Shown here: one piece after another, positions 28,801 to 36,297 of the stretch
How the letters are laid out: each line of letters starts with the position of its first letter
How positions within the stretch are numbered: the first letter of the stretch is position 1
DNA from: Lentibacillus halodurans
GTDB lineage: Bacteria; Bacillota; Bacilli; Bacillales; Amphibacillaceae
Assembly: GCF_900112045.1 (NCBI RefSeq)
Contig: NZ_FOJW01000002.1
Location: forward strand, 69,962-133,961
Reading direction: 5' to 3'
DNA length: 64,000 bases
The notes under the pieces: model-generated
What the model was told of the DNA's origin: nothing
The model's database searches: none
Seen by the model: only the letters and a program-made list of their open reading frames with translations
Position numbers and translations under genes: made by a program

Positions 28801-29359
28801 GTCTGAACAATGGCTCGGGGTGAAAGCAGAACCGGCCGGCGTGCTCTACTTCCACGTACACAACCCGATGATTTCTGGCAAAATGAAAATGTCTGATGCT
28901 GAAATTGAAAAAGAGTTGTTCAAGAAATATAAGATGCAGGGACTATTGCTGTCGGATGAAGAGATCGTCAAACTGATGGATACATCACTTGAATCGGGCA
29001 GGAGCCAAATCATCCCTGCCGGCGTGAAAAAGAACGGCGGGTTCTACAGTGGCTCCAGGATTGCCGACAATGAAACATTCGGGAGTCTGCAGCAGCACAT
29101 TCACCATTTGATGATGCAAGCGGGCATTGATATGACATCCGGCGGCGTGCATCTGAATCCATATCAGCATAAGCAGCAAACAGCGTGCACCTATTGTCCA
29201 TTCAGATCCGTTTGTCAGTTTGATCCAATTCTAGAGGAAAACAACTACCGCAAGCTGACCGATATGAAGGATGAAGAAATTCTGGAAAAGCTCCGTTACC
29301 CCGCCTTAACGGGCAGCAAGATCCCCACTTCAAGATTTCAAAGAAATCAAGGAAGCTAA
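25823..29359 (+). CDS. addB: AddB helicase-nuclease subunit
   Basis: 1178 residues. N-terminal Walker A GRAGTGKS (about 8-15), an inactivated-helicase body, and a C-terminal RecB-type nuclease (GRIDRVDK, IIDYKSS). Four cysteines for the 4Fe-4S cluster are C802, C1122, C1125 and C1131, which fits the B. subtilis AddB pattern. With AddA it resects double-strand breaks and reads the Chi site. The ATG at 25823 has GGGGGAGAAG upstream. The last 18 residues (ALTGSKIPTSRFQRNQGS) are encoded inside a long inverted repeat and look like a repeat-derived tail. Confidence 0.94.
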   Translation: MGIRFLLGRAGTGKSERILSDIRKKLAENPQGSPIFYIVPEQMTFQQEYALFQNETIKGSIRAQVVSFSRLAWRVLQETGGGTRQFISSVGTQMMLRKIIAEKESEWQVFQKALEKQGFLEQLENMITEFKRYRITPEMLYMQMQQMQQFVHKEPGEAALTGKLNDLVYIYENLIHALQGKYIDSEDQLQMLADKIKDAPLLENADIYLDGFHRFSPKELLVVEALMKKCHSVTVALTTDIPEKDTLSELDLFYQTKETYDALQTIAKENRIPINGPILLDPKDGRLRDRPYFAHLEQHFDVRPAPVYDGEVPIQIAEAVHPRAEVEGVAQEILRLVREEHYRFQDIAVFIRQTDVYHDLIDTIFADHDIPVFIDEKRSMLNHSLIELIRSVMDIVEGNWRYDAVFRVLKTGFIPSTEAKYPLDDDAIDELENYVLEYGIRSRAQWLGDDEWVFQRFRGFDQSAQTDAEKETQQRINAYRKQVARALQAFDENIRQAETVRERCEIIYILLEKLDVPARLEIMRETYDAEGQLEKAREQEQVWNAVIQLLDEMVEMAGDETMTMETFRAAIEAGFESLTFAHVPPSIDHVIVGTIDRSRISGMKCSFLLGVNDGTWPIKPSEDGMINEQERDILAEHGLQLSESSKRQLLDDWFYMYLAFTSANDYLWISYPLSDEEGKAKMPSQLIKRVEDLFPECCDHLLLQDPDELVDAERFITTPIKTRAALTAQLARSRKGYPIKTVWWHVLNWYIRNHPKYHTTYIILQSLYYQNRPVNLTKQTIEQLYPKQVKASVSRLESYYRCSYQHFAQYSLRLQERKTYKLDAPDIGQLFHEALKKITEWIQAEGKDFSQLTEHESAGYAKQAVENLAPVLQHQILHSSNRYKYIQQKLQDVITRATYILSEQARKSEFSPVGLELGFGDKQTLHPVTLQLPNGFELMLRGRIDRVDKAEGANGLFLRIIDYKSSEKGLDLLEVYYGLALQMLTYLDVVLSQSEQWLGVKAEPAGVLYFHVHNPMISGKMKMSDAEIEKELFKKYKMQGLLLSDEEIVKLMDTSLESGRSQIIPAGVKKNGGFYSGSRIADNETFGSLQQHIHHLMMQAGIDMTSGGVHLNPYQHKQQTACTYCPFRSVCQFDPILEENNYRKLTDMKDEEILEKLRYPALTGSKIPTSRFQRNQGS

Positions 29360-29383
29360 GTGGGAATCAGCTGTCCGTTAAGG
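29304..29383. repeat. Inverted repeat spanning the addB stop
   Basis: CCTTAACGGGCAGC..ATCCCCACTT (29304-29330) faces AAGTGGGAATCAGC..TCCGTTAAGG (29358-29383), about 23 of 27 positions pairing, with a 27-base loop that holds the end of addB. It abuts repeat copy 5. A similar half (AAGTGGGAGTTAACGC) occurs just before copy 6. Confidence 0.75.
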
Positions 29384-29507
29384 TCCGATTCTGTTCGGGC
29401 CTGCACGAAGCAGGTCACAAAGGCGTTGCAACAGGTCGTTGCGTTCTTAGCCTTTGTTCCTTTTCATCTGTGGGGAAAAGCGCCCGCTGGATGAAGTTTC
29501 ACTTTAC
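29383..29507 (+). repeat. Dispersed palindromic repeat, copy 5 (long form)
   Basis: Starts GTCCGATTCTGTTC, then a module AAAGGCGTTGCAACAGG..CTTAGCCTTT (a hairpin of its own), then CATCTGTGGGG/CGCCCGCTGGATG and the tail AAGTTTCACTTTA. It ends five bases before the GGGAGG ribosome site of addA, so it fills the whole addB-addA gap. Confidence 0.8.
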
Positions 29508-29521
29508 AGGGAGGGATCATA

Positions 29522-32500
29522 ATGGTCAACTGGACAAAAGAACAGGAAGAAGCGATTTTCCTGGATGGTCGTGATGTGCTTGTTTCCGCTGCAGCTGGAT
29601 CGGGAAAAACAGCTGTCCTTGTGGAGCGTATTGTCCAAAAACTGGTCCGGAACGAAAATCCTGTTGATATTGATTCATTGCTCGTTGTGACATTTACGAA
29701 TGCAGCAGCACAGGAAATGCGCAACCGGATCGGGGAGGCGCTGGAGGAGAAACTGGCCGAAGATCCCGCTTCAAGCCATTTGAAAAAACAATTATCACTG
29801 CTGCAGCGCGCATCCATCTCGACTTTGCATTCATTCTGTCTTGAAATTGTCAGGCAATATGCATATTTGCTTGATATTGATCCTGCTTTCCGGATAGCAG
29901 ATGATATGGAAGCCGATTTGATCAAACAGGAAGTGATCGACGACCTGTTTGAAGAATGGTATGGATCACAAGGAACCGATCAGCAGAACTTCTTTGCGGT
30001 GGTTGATCGTTTTTCCAGTGACCGCAGTGATACAGATGTAGAAAGTCTTGTTCTTGATTTATACACATTTGCCATGCAAAACCCCTGGCCGGACACATGG
30101 CTTGATGAGCTAGCGGACGTTTATGACATTCCGGACAACTGGCAGGAAGATGATTTGGAGTGGCTGTCGATCATCAAAAAAGAATTAAAAAATGAGCTTG
30201 ACGCCATCGAGCAGGAAATGAATCGGGCGATGAATTTGACACGGGAAAGTGATGGGCCATATCAATACGCCGATGCAATTGAATCCGATCTTGCCAATTT
30301 GCAGGAAGCGCAAGTACATCTTGGTTCATGGAATCATTTGCAGACGTTTATGGTGTCCAGTTCATTTACCAGATTATCCGGAAAAAAAGTCGAGTGTAAC
30401 GAAGCGAAAAAAGAAAAAGTGAAAAATCTGCGTGACAGTTATAAAAAACGCTGGAACGAAATGAAAGAAGGGTGGTTCAGCCGTAATCTGGCAAGTCATA
30501 TTGCAGATATGCAGGAATTAGCTCCAGTTATCAGGCAGCTGACGGAATTGGTGAAGCAGTTCAAATTGCGTTTTACCGAAGAAAAGCGGGAACGGGCGAT
30601 CGTTGATTTTTCCGACCTTGAACATTATTGCCTGCAGCTGTTAATGGAAGAAACATCAGATGAAAAAGTGGTGAAACCATCCAATGTGGCGGTCAATCTG
30701 CGGGAGCAATTTACCGAGTTGCTTGTGGATGAGTATCAGGATACCAATCTTGTCCAGGAGACCATTTTGTCGCTGATAAGTGACCAGGAAGGTGCCGGTA
30801 ACATGTTTATGGTCGGTGATGTAAAACAAAGCATTTACCGCTTCCGCCATGCCGAGCCATCACTGTTTATTGACAAATATAACCGATTTAAGCGTGAAGC
30901 ACTGTCCGCCAAACGGATAGATCTGGCAAGTAATTTCAGAAGCCGGGAACAAGTCCTCACAGGCACTAATTACATTTTTCGCCAGATTTTGGATGAGGAT
31001 TTAGGTGAAATCAATTATGACGCAGATGCTGAATTGATTTATGCCAATAATATGTACGATCATTTGCCGTATACCGAACCGGAGCCTGAACTTGTCATTA
31101 TCGACCGTGAATCACCTGACGAAAAAGAGGATTTGTCATCGGAAGAGGAGGACTATCAGGATCTGGAAAAGGCGCAGCTTGAAGCACGGGCATATGCCGA
31201 AAAGATCAAAGGATGGATCGGCCAGAGGGAAGCTGATACGCTAAAGGTTTATGATAAAACAACCGATACACAACGGGATATGCAGTACCGTGATGTGGTT
31301 ATTTTATTGCGTTCGATGACATGGGCACCGACTATTATGGACGAGTTGAAAAAACAGGGGATTCCTGTTTATGCCGAGCTTTCAACTGGTTATTTCGATG
31401 CAATAGAGGTCAAAATCATGCTGAACCTGCTCAAAGTGATTGACAATCCAAGACAGGATATTCCACTAGCTTCTGTTTTGAAATCACCGATCGTCGGATT
31501 GAATGAAGAAGAACTCAGCCAGGTTCGATTAGCCGATAGACGAGGATCATATTACGACGCATTAAAGGCATTCCATCAGCAAAACACAGATGATACAGCG
31601 ATTAAAGCGGCTCATTTCCTGGAAAAACTGAAACGTTATCGCCGTGTATCACGTCAGGGCGCTTTATCAGAGCTTATCTGGCAGATTTACAGGGAAACCG
31701 GTTACTATGATTTTGTCGGCGGAATGCCTGGAGGGCGGCAGCGGCAAGCTAACCTGAGGGCACTTTACGATCGGGCACGGGGCTATGAAACAACATCATT
31801 TCGCGGATTATTCCGGTTTCTACGGTTTATTGAGCGAATGGAAGAACGCGGAGATGACCTGGGTGCCGCCCGGGCATTGAGCGAACAGGAAGATGTCGTC
31901 CGAATTATGACGATTCATAAAAGCAAGGGACTGGAATTTCCGGTTGTCATTCTTGGTGCGATGGATAAACAGTTTAATATGCAGGAATTGAATCAGCGTT
32001 ATTTACTGCATAAGGATCTCGGCTTTGCCAGTAAATATATTGACCCGGTCAAACGAATAACATATCCAACATTGTATTACCACGCTTTAAAACAAGAAAA
32101 ATTGCGAGAGGCGCTCGCAGAAGAAATGCGTGTTTTATATGTGGCATTAACACGGGCGAAAGAGAAACTTCTGATGGTCGGGAATGTGGCATCCTTTGTC
32201 AAAAAGCAGGAAAAATGGGAACAGATAATCGATCATTCCGATTGGATATTGCCGGCACATTACCGAGTGAAATCAAAGACATACCTGGATTGGATTGGAC
32301 CTGCATTAATCCGCCATCAGACGAATGATGCATTGCGCACCATGGACGTTTCCGATCAAGTGCTTGAAGCCATCCGTATTGATCCGTCCGACTGGAAAGT
32401 ATCCGTTGTACATGGAAGCTCTTATACGAATTTGGATGAGACGTCCACTCAGGAAGACGGTGATTTGAAAGAGAACATCGTAAACTGGGAAATGCTCGAT

Positions 32501-33241
32501 ATCGATGACAATGCATACCAGCAGGCGGTTGATAATCGGTTATCTTATGTTTATCCATTTCAACAGGCAGCCCATTCCCGTGCGAAACAAACTGTTACGG
32601 AAATCAAACGGCAGCGCGAGATCAAGGATGAATACAGCGGTGATCAGCTTGTTCAGAAGTTTCAGCCGCCGATTGTCAAACGACCTGCCTTTATGCAGCA
32701 ACAACAGACGATTACAGCTGCAGAGCGTGGTACCGCCATGCACACGGTGATGCAGCACATACCATTAACAAAGGCAATGCAGTCTGAAGCGATTGCCGAA
32801 TTTGTGGAATCACTGGTTGAACGTGAAATCCTCACAAAACAGGAGGCAGAGGTCATTGATTTGCTTGCGATTGAACAGTTTTACAAAACAGCTATCGGCC
32901 GACTGGTCATGAATGCGCCGACTGTTTATCGTGAGGTGCCGTTCAGTCTGACATTGCCGGCAAAAGAGGCTTATGCAGAGTGGACGAGTGAAACAGATGA
33001 ACAGGTATTAATTCAAGGTGTCATTGATTGTGCCATTCCAATGGAAGATGGCTGGATTATTTTGGATTACAAAACAGATTCCATTTCAGGTGAAGTGACT
33101 GATCGTGTAAAAGACAATCTGCTGAAACGTTATGAAGTCCAAATACGCCTTTACAAACAGGCATTGGAACGTATCTGGAAAGAACCGGTGAAATCAGCTT
33201 ATCTTTATTTCTTTTCCAGACAGCTGGAATTGGAAATTTGA
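29522..33241 (+). CDS. addA: AddA helicase-nuclease subunit
   Basis: 1239 residues: UvrD/Rep-type helicase with Walker A AAAGSGKT (23-30), VTFTNAAAQEM, LVDEYQDTN, GDVKQSIYRFR, IMTIHKSKGLEFPVV and VALTRAKEKL, then a C-terminal nuclease with VIDCAIPMEDGWIILDYKTD. It is the motor of the AddAB complex for double-strand break repair and competence recombination. In B. subtilis sbcCD follows; here it is absent and a terminator and an oxidase remnant come next. The start has GGGAGGGATCATA upstream. Confidence 0.95.
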   Translation: MVNWTKEQEEAIFLDGRDVLVSAAAGSGKTAVLVERIVQKLVRNENPVDIDSLLVVTFTNAAAQEMRNRIGEALEEKLAEDPASSHLKKQLSLLQRASISTLHSFCLEIVRQYAYLLDIDPAFRIADDMEADLIKQEVIDDLFEEWYGSQGTDQQNFFAVVDRFSSDRSDTDVESLVLDLYTFAMQNPWPDTWLDELADVYDIPDNWQEDDLEWLSIIKKELKNELDAIEQEMNRAMNLTRESDGPYQYADAIESDLANLQEAQVHLGSWNHLQTFMVSSSFTRLSGKKVECNEAKKEKVKNLRDSYKKRWNEMKEGWFSRNLASHIADMQELAPVIRQLTELVKQFKLRFTEEKRERAIVDFSDLEHYCLQLLMEETSDEKVVKPSNVAVNLREQFTELLVDEYQDTNLVQETILSLISDQEGAGNMFMVGDVKQSIYRFRHAEPSLFIDKYNRFKREALSAKRIDLASNFRSREQVLTGTNYIFRQILDEDLGEINYDADAELIYANNMYDHLPYTEPEPELVIIDRESPDEKEDLSSEEEDYQDLEKAQLEARAYAEKIKGWIGQREADTLKVYDKTTDTQRDMQYRDVVILLRSMTWAPTIMDELKKQGIPVYAELSTGYFDAIEVKIMLNLLKVIDNPRQDIPLASVLKSPIVGLNEEELSQVRLADRRGSYYDALKAFHQQNTDDTAIKAAHFLEKLKRYRRVSRQGALSELIWQIYRETGYYDFVGGMPGGRQRQANLRALYDRARGYETTSFRGLFRFLRFIERMEERGDDLGAARALSEQEDVVRIMTIHKSKGLEFPVVILGAMDKQFNMQELNQRYLLHKDLGFASKYIDPVKRITYPTLYYHALKQEKLREALAEEMRVLYVALTRAKEKLLMVGNVASFVKKQEKWEQIIDHSDWILPAHYRVKSKTYLDWIGPALIRHQTNDALRTMDVSDQVLEAIRIDPSDWKVSVVHGSSYTNLDETSTQEDGDLKENIVNWEMLDIDDNAYQQAVDNRLSYVYPFQQAAHSRAKQTVTEIKRQREIKDEYSGDQLVQKFQPPIVKRPAFMQQQQTITAAERGTAMHTVMQHIPLTKAMQSEAIAEFVESLVEREILTKQEAEVIDLLAIEQFYKTAIGRLVMNAPTVYREVPFSLTLPAKEAYAEWTSETDEQVLIQGVIDCAIPMEDGWIILDYKTDSISGEVTDRVKDNLLKRYEVQIRLYKQALERIWKEPVKSAYLYFFSRQLELEI

Positions 33242-33290
33242 TGAAGGAAATATGGTAAAATTGTTACAGATTAAACGTATTTTCCTACTG

Positions 33291-33325
33291 GCCAAACCCT
33301 GGTATGTCAAGGGTTTGGCTTTTAT
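33291..33325 (+). terminator. Terminator of addA
   Basis: A perfect 10-bp stem GCCAAACCCT/AGGGTTTGGC with a 9-base loop, followed by TTTTATTTT. Confidence 0.88.
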
Positions 33326-33453
33326 TTTGCGATGAAAAATCTTTTCTGGTTTCAAAATGTCATATAAATCACACGCTGCTGTGATACAGTTCACTTTGAT
33401 GAACCCCGATGATAAATAAAGGTAAGAAATCCAAAGGGAGGTGGTTTACGTAG

Positions 33454-33611
33454 ATGGATAACGTTAACCAAAAGAGAAAACGGACAAAAACGGGAAGCAG
33501 AGGCATTCACTAAAAGGAACATTTGCTTCATCGATGATTTTCGTGGATGGCTTTATTTTTCTATTGTATGCTGCAATCTTTTGGTTATATATGTTTCGGG
33601 TTGATATTTGA
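33454..33611 (+). pseudogene. Cytochrome oxidase subunit IIa remnant, frameshifted
   Basis: The ATG at 33454 (with AAAGGGAGGTGG upstream) gives MDNVNQKRKRTKTGSRGI and then a stop at 33511. A different frame carries on with HSLKGTFASSMIFVDGFIF and LLYAAIFWLYMFRVDI to a stop at 33609-33611. Together they give a small one-helix protein like subunit IIa of ba3-type cytochrome c oxidase, which normally precedes subunit II. One frameshift lies near 33500-33511. Confidence 0.7.
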
Positions 33612-33626
33612 AAAAGGAGGCAGCGG

Positions 33627-34068
33627 ATGATGCACCGTCACGAAAAAATTTGGCTGACATTAAGCAGTGTTATGATTCATGGTTTTATGTTATTGACAGG
33701 TTATCAGATGTTCGCATTAGGGATGGGATCGCCAAGCCAATACAGAGACCATTGATTTGCAGAAGGTCAATGATATTGAACCATTTGACGAACCTGGTTT
33801 CTATGAAACAGGTGAAAATAAATACGAAGTGATCATGACGCTTGAAGGGTTCATGTTCACACCAAGTGAAATGGAAATTCTGGCAGGATCTGAAGTGACG
33901 CCTATCATGACCTCAAAGGATGTCACGCATTGGTTTCAAATTGCCGGTACGAGTGTCAACGCAATGGTCATGCCCGGCTATATTCAAACAATAACCCAAA
34001 CATTTAGTGAACCTGGCGAATATTTAGTAGAGGGAGATTTTATTTCGGACGAAATTTCAGCGCCATAA
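33627..34068 (+). pseudogene. ba3-type cytochrome oxidase subunit II remnant
   Basis: MMHRHEKIWLTLSSVMIHGF starts a membrane anchor but ends at a stop at 33753. The next frame continues with TETIDLQKVNDIEPFDEPGF and a cupredoxin domain (YEVIMTLEGFMFTPSEMEIL, TSKDVTHWFQIAGTSVNAMV, FSEPGEYLVE) to 34068. The first CuA His (DVTH) is kept, but the Cys-rich CuA loop expected after PGEYL is replaced by EGDFISDEISAP. So there is one frameshift near 33738 and a lost copper site. Subunit I is missing downstream. The complex cannot be made from this locus. Confidence 0.8.
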
Positions 34069-34096
34069 AAACTTGATTCCGGGCCTAACAGAAAAG

Positions 34097-34128
34097 AGCT
34101 GCTCATACAATTGTGAGCAGCTTTTTAA
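34097..34128. terminator. Terminator between the oxidase remnant and gerPF
   Basis: AGCTGCTCA (34097-34105) pairs with TGAGCAGCT (34114-34122), followed by TTTTT on the plus strand and preceded by CTTTTC-type sequence on the minus strand; probably used in both directions. Confidence 0.8.
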
Positions 34129-34343
34129 GCATTTGCTGAAACGTTCTGGTCATTAATGTCAGGATCAATCGGGTTTGTTGAGCTTACCCCATTATTGGTA
34201 TTGAGAAAGTCCCCGGTATTAAAGGAACCTGAACCGGAGCTTGTTTTTGATGTGCTTTTAGGTGAAAGATAAAATGAGTCACCAAAATTGATGACGCCTC
34301 CATCCACACTATTTATTTTAATCGGTCCTACAATTGATGGCAT
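34125..34343 (-). CDS. gerPF: Spore germination protein GerPF
   Basis: A 72-residue GerPA/GerPF-family protein: MPSIVGPIKINSVDGG, FGDSFYLSPKSTSK, SGSFNTGDF and a C-terminal DPDINDQNVSANA. GerP proteins are inner-coat proteins that let germinants through the coat. Start supported by AGAAGGTG. Separated from gerPE by 138 bases holding a candidate sigma-K promoter. Confidence 0.93.
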   Translation of the reverse strand: MPSIVGPIKINSVDGGVINFGDSFYLSPKSTSKTSSGSGSFNTGDFLNTNNGVSSTNPIDPDINDQNVSANA

Positions 34344-34373
34344 GAAAACACCTTCTTCGGATTATGGTTATGA

Positions 34374-34400
34374 TAGTTTATGAATCTGACATGTTTTTGT
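34374..34400 (-). promoter_or_regulatory. Candidate sigma-K promoter of gerPF
   Basis: On the minus strand AC, 16 bases, CATAAACTA matches the sigma-K pattern (mACm, about 16, CATANNNTA), with a predicted start about 20 bases before the gerPF start codon. Mother-cell timing would fit a coat protein. Short motifs like this can occur by chance. Confidence 0.45.
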
Positions 34401-34481
34401 AACGTCAAAAAGTATAAATGATTATTGACCTTATAAGAAAAATTTCACTATTCGCTATAATACGCGGCGAATACTGTGTTT

Positions 34482-34862
34482 CTAATCTGGATCCGGTTTT
34501 AAATATATGCGGATATGCTTGATTCTGGCTTCGCTGTATACCTGGTCAATGCTGCCAATCTGGAAAATGGCCGTTTGGCTGACACCGATGATCTTCACAT
34601 TGTCCACTCGAATTGTTTCATCGTGATGAAGTGTATTTTTTTGTACTTCTTCTATGGTTGTCGGCCAGTTTGCTTCCCGTTTAAATAGTGAATAATTCTT
34701 AAAATAAATGCCATCATCTTCATGAAAAGTAGCACCTTCTTTTTGTACAGCGATCCCTTTTGCGTGTGGTCTGGCATATTTCGTGTCACCTATATTGAAA
34801 ATTCCACTGTACGTTAATCCATTAAGATTGATTTTATCAACAGCAGCAGTTCGTTTTGGCAT
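34482..34862 (-). CDS. gerPE: Spore germination protein GerPE
   Basis: A 126-residue protein with two FNIGDT/FQIGSID-type segments typical of the GerP family (SGIFNIGDTKYARPHAKGIA; GVSQTAIFQIGSID). Fifth gene of the gerP operon; 11 bases after gerPD. Role in coat permeability by family. Start at ATG 34862. Confidence 0.9.
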   Translation of the reverse strand: MPKRTAAVDKINLNGLTYSGIFNIGDTKYARPHAKGIAVQKEGATFHEDDGIYFKNYSLFKREANWPTTIEEVQKNTLHHDETIRVDNVKIIGVSQTAIFQIGSIDQVYSEARIKHIRIYLKPDPD

Positions 34863-34873
34863 AGCAAGTCACC

Positions 34874-35041
34874 TCATCCTGTTAGTGGTACAATCGATCC
34901 TAAAGCAGTTGCTTCAGGTGGTGTATCAAAAAAGGATGACAGGACAAATGCATCATTATCACCGATTAAAAATACAGATGATGCCGTAACCGTATCGACC
35001 TCTACATGGCCAACATGCATCCCCAAATTATGAACCTCCAT
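34874..35041 (-). CDS. gerPD: Spore germination protein GerPD
   Basis: A 55-residue protein: VTASSVFLIGDNDAFVLSSF followed by FDTPPEATALGSIVPL, the GerPD core. The ATG at 35041 overlaps the end of gerPC by 14 bases. A TTG at 35026 or an ATG at 35020, closer to the usual distance after GGAGG, are possible starts, but alignment with known GerPD N-termini favours 35041. Small and easily missed. Confidence 0.85.
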   Translation of the reverse strand: MEVHNLGMHVGHVEVDTVTASSVFLIGDNDAFVLSSFFDTPPEATALGSIVPLTG

Positions 35042-35594
35042 ATTCATTGTGCTGATCAGTCCCTTCCATGTATTTGTTTAATGAGTGATAAATTTCACGT
35101 TTGATTTGCTCACCTATATGAAACGTTAACTGTTCTTCATTAAGTTCTTGTTTGTTTTGTCTGGCCTCTGCTTCGTAATGTGCAATTCGTTCGGGAAGCT
35201 GTTTTGCCATATCTTCTATCAATATATTCGGATCGATATGATCCATCGCAACATGATGCTGGGCTGCAAGATCCCGAATGAGCTGCTTCCCATGTTCATT
35301 TAAATACGTGTTTAAATCCGGCAGCAATTGTTGCTTGATGGTCGAATTACCGGCTTCCGGCACCGAAAAGTCTTCTATGTTGTTTAAATCATCCGGTGCT
35401 GCGCCGATATGCAGTGTCCCATTGAGGTTTTCGATTTTCAGCTGGTCAAAGTGATATTCAATTCTTTCCGGCGTCTGCTGGTTTTGCTGATTGTTTTCAA
35501 GCTGCTGTATTCTTGTTTCCAGTGACCGGATAGTTCGATCCTGTTCATCGATACGCTGATAGAGGTTATAGACATATTGATTCCAGCTGTTCAT
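35028..35594 (-). CDS. gerPC: Spore germination protein GerPC
   Basis: A 188-residue GerPC: N-terminal coiled coil (YNLYQRIDEQDRTIRSLETR, about 9-28), a poly-Gln/Asn bridge, then IEYHFDQLKIENLNGTLHIG and a helical C-terminal part. ATG 35594 chosen because AAGGAGGG lies about ten bases upstream; an in-frame ATG at 35633 lacks a site. Confidence 0.92.
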   Translation of the reverse strand: MNSWNQYVYNLYQRIDEQDRTIRSLETRIQQLENNQQNQQTPERIEYHFDQLKIENLNGTLHIGAAPDDLNNIEDFSVPEAGNSTIKQQLLPDLNTYLNEHGKQLIRDLAAQHHVAMDHIDPNILIEDMAKQLPERIAHYEAEARQNKQELNEEQLTFHIGEQIKREIYHSLNKYMEGTDQHNEYGGS

Positions 35595-35663
35595 ATAAGT
35601 GTGCCCTCCTTGTTTAGGCAAAGACCTATCCATAACATATGCGTATCAATTTCAATTGTGATT

Positions 35664-35867
35664 TTAACCGGGCTGCTGCAGCCGGATGATCGCATGTTGA
35701 CCCACAGGCTCAGCGGGTTCAGCAGGTTCCGTGAAACCACCTGTATTATGAATATCCGATTGAGCTTGGATGCTTCCGGTACTGCCTATTTGTAAAACAG
35801 ATGAGTTTGATATGGCTCCTACTTTGATTAAATGAATGGATATCGATTGATGAATGACAAAGTTCAT
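35664..35867 (-). CDS. gerPB: Spore germination protein GerPB
   Basis: A 67-residue protein: MNFVIHQSISIHLIKVGAIS, NSSVLQIGSTGSIQAQSDIH, NTGGF. The tail has the short repeat EPAEPAEP. Start ATG 35867 has GGAGTG six bases upstream. 16 bases after gerPA. Confidence 0.92.
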   Translation of the reverse strand: MNFVIHQSISIHLIKVGAISNSSVLQIGSTGSIQAQSDIHNTGGFTEPAEPAEPVGQHAIIRLQQPG

Positions 35868-35883
35868 ACGAAACACTCCGTTA

Positions 35884-36096
35884 CTAAGTTATATTTTGAT
35901 CTGTTTTGTCTTGGTCCGATACATATGTCATGGACTGCCCGAGTCTAATATAAGCTCTGTCCCCGGTGATGAAAGACCCGCCGCCAGCATAGGTTTTTGC
36001 AGTACTTTCCGGGCACATCGAATAAACATCCCCAATATTGAAGACGCTTGCGTTATCGATTGTATTCACTTTTACGGCACCTACTTTTGCTGGCAT
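35884..36096 (-). CDS. gerPA: Spore germination protein GerPA
   Basis: A 70-residue GerPA/PF-family protein: MPAKVGAVKVNTIDNASVFN, IGDVYSMCPESTAKTYAGGG, SFITGD. First gene of gerPABCDEF; GAAGGAGG lies upstream. A candidate sigma-K promoter is just before it. Confidence 0.92.
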   Translation of the reverse strand: MPAKVGAVKVNTIDNASVFNIGDVYSMCPESTAKTYAGGGSFITGDRAYIRLGQSMTYVSDQDKTDQNIT

Positions 36097-36116
36097 CGTA
36101 ACGTCCTCCTTCTCTA

Positions 36117-36143
36117 TAATTTATGTATCAAAACCAAATTGTG
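36117..36143 (-). promoter_or_regulatory. Candidate sigma-K promoter of the gerP operon
   Basis: Minus strand: CAC, then 15 bases, then CATAAATTA, close to the sigma-K pattern. The B. subtilis gerP operon is transcribed late in the mother cell by sigma-K, which supports the call. The spacing is one base short of ideal. Confidence 0.5.
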
Positions 36144-36297
36144 AAACAGGAAAGGTGAGTATAACGTATCTATTTAGTATCATGGCAGATAATAGCATGC
36201 TGCATCCTTACATTTCAGAATGAAAAATGCAAGGAACCGGATTCGGAAATTAACTTAAAGCATATTTTTTTAATTGTTTAGAAAGGCCGGTGGAAAA

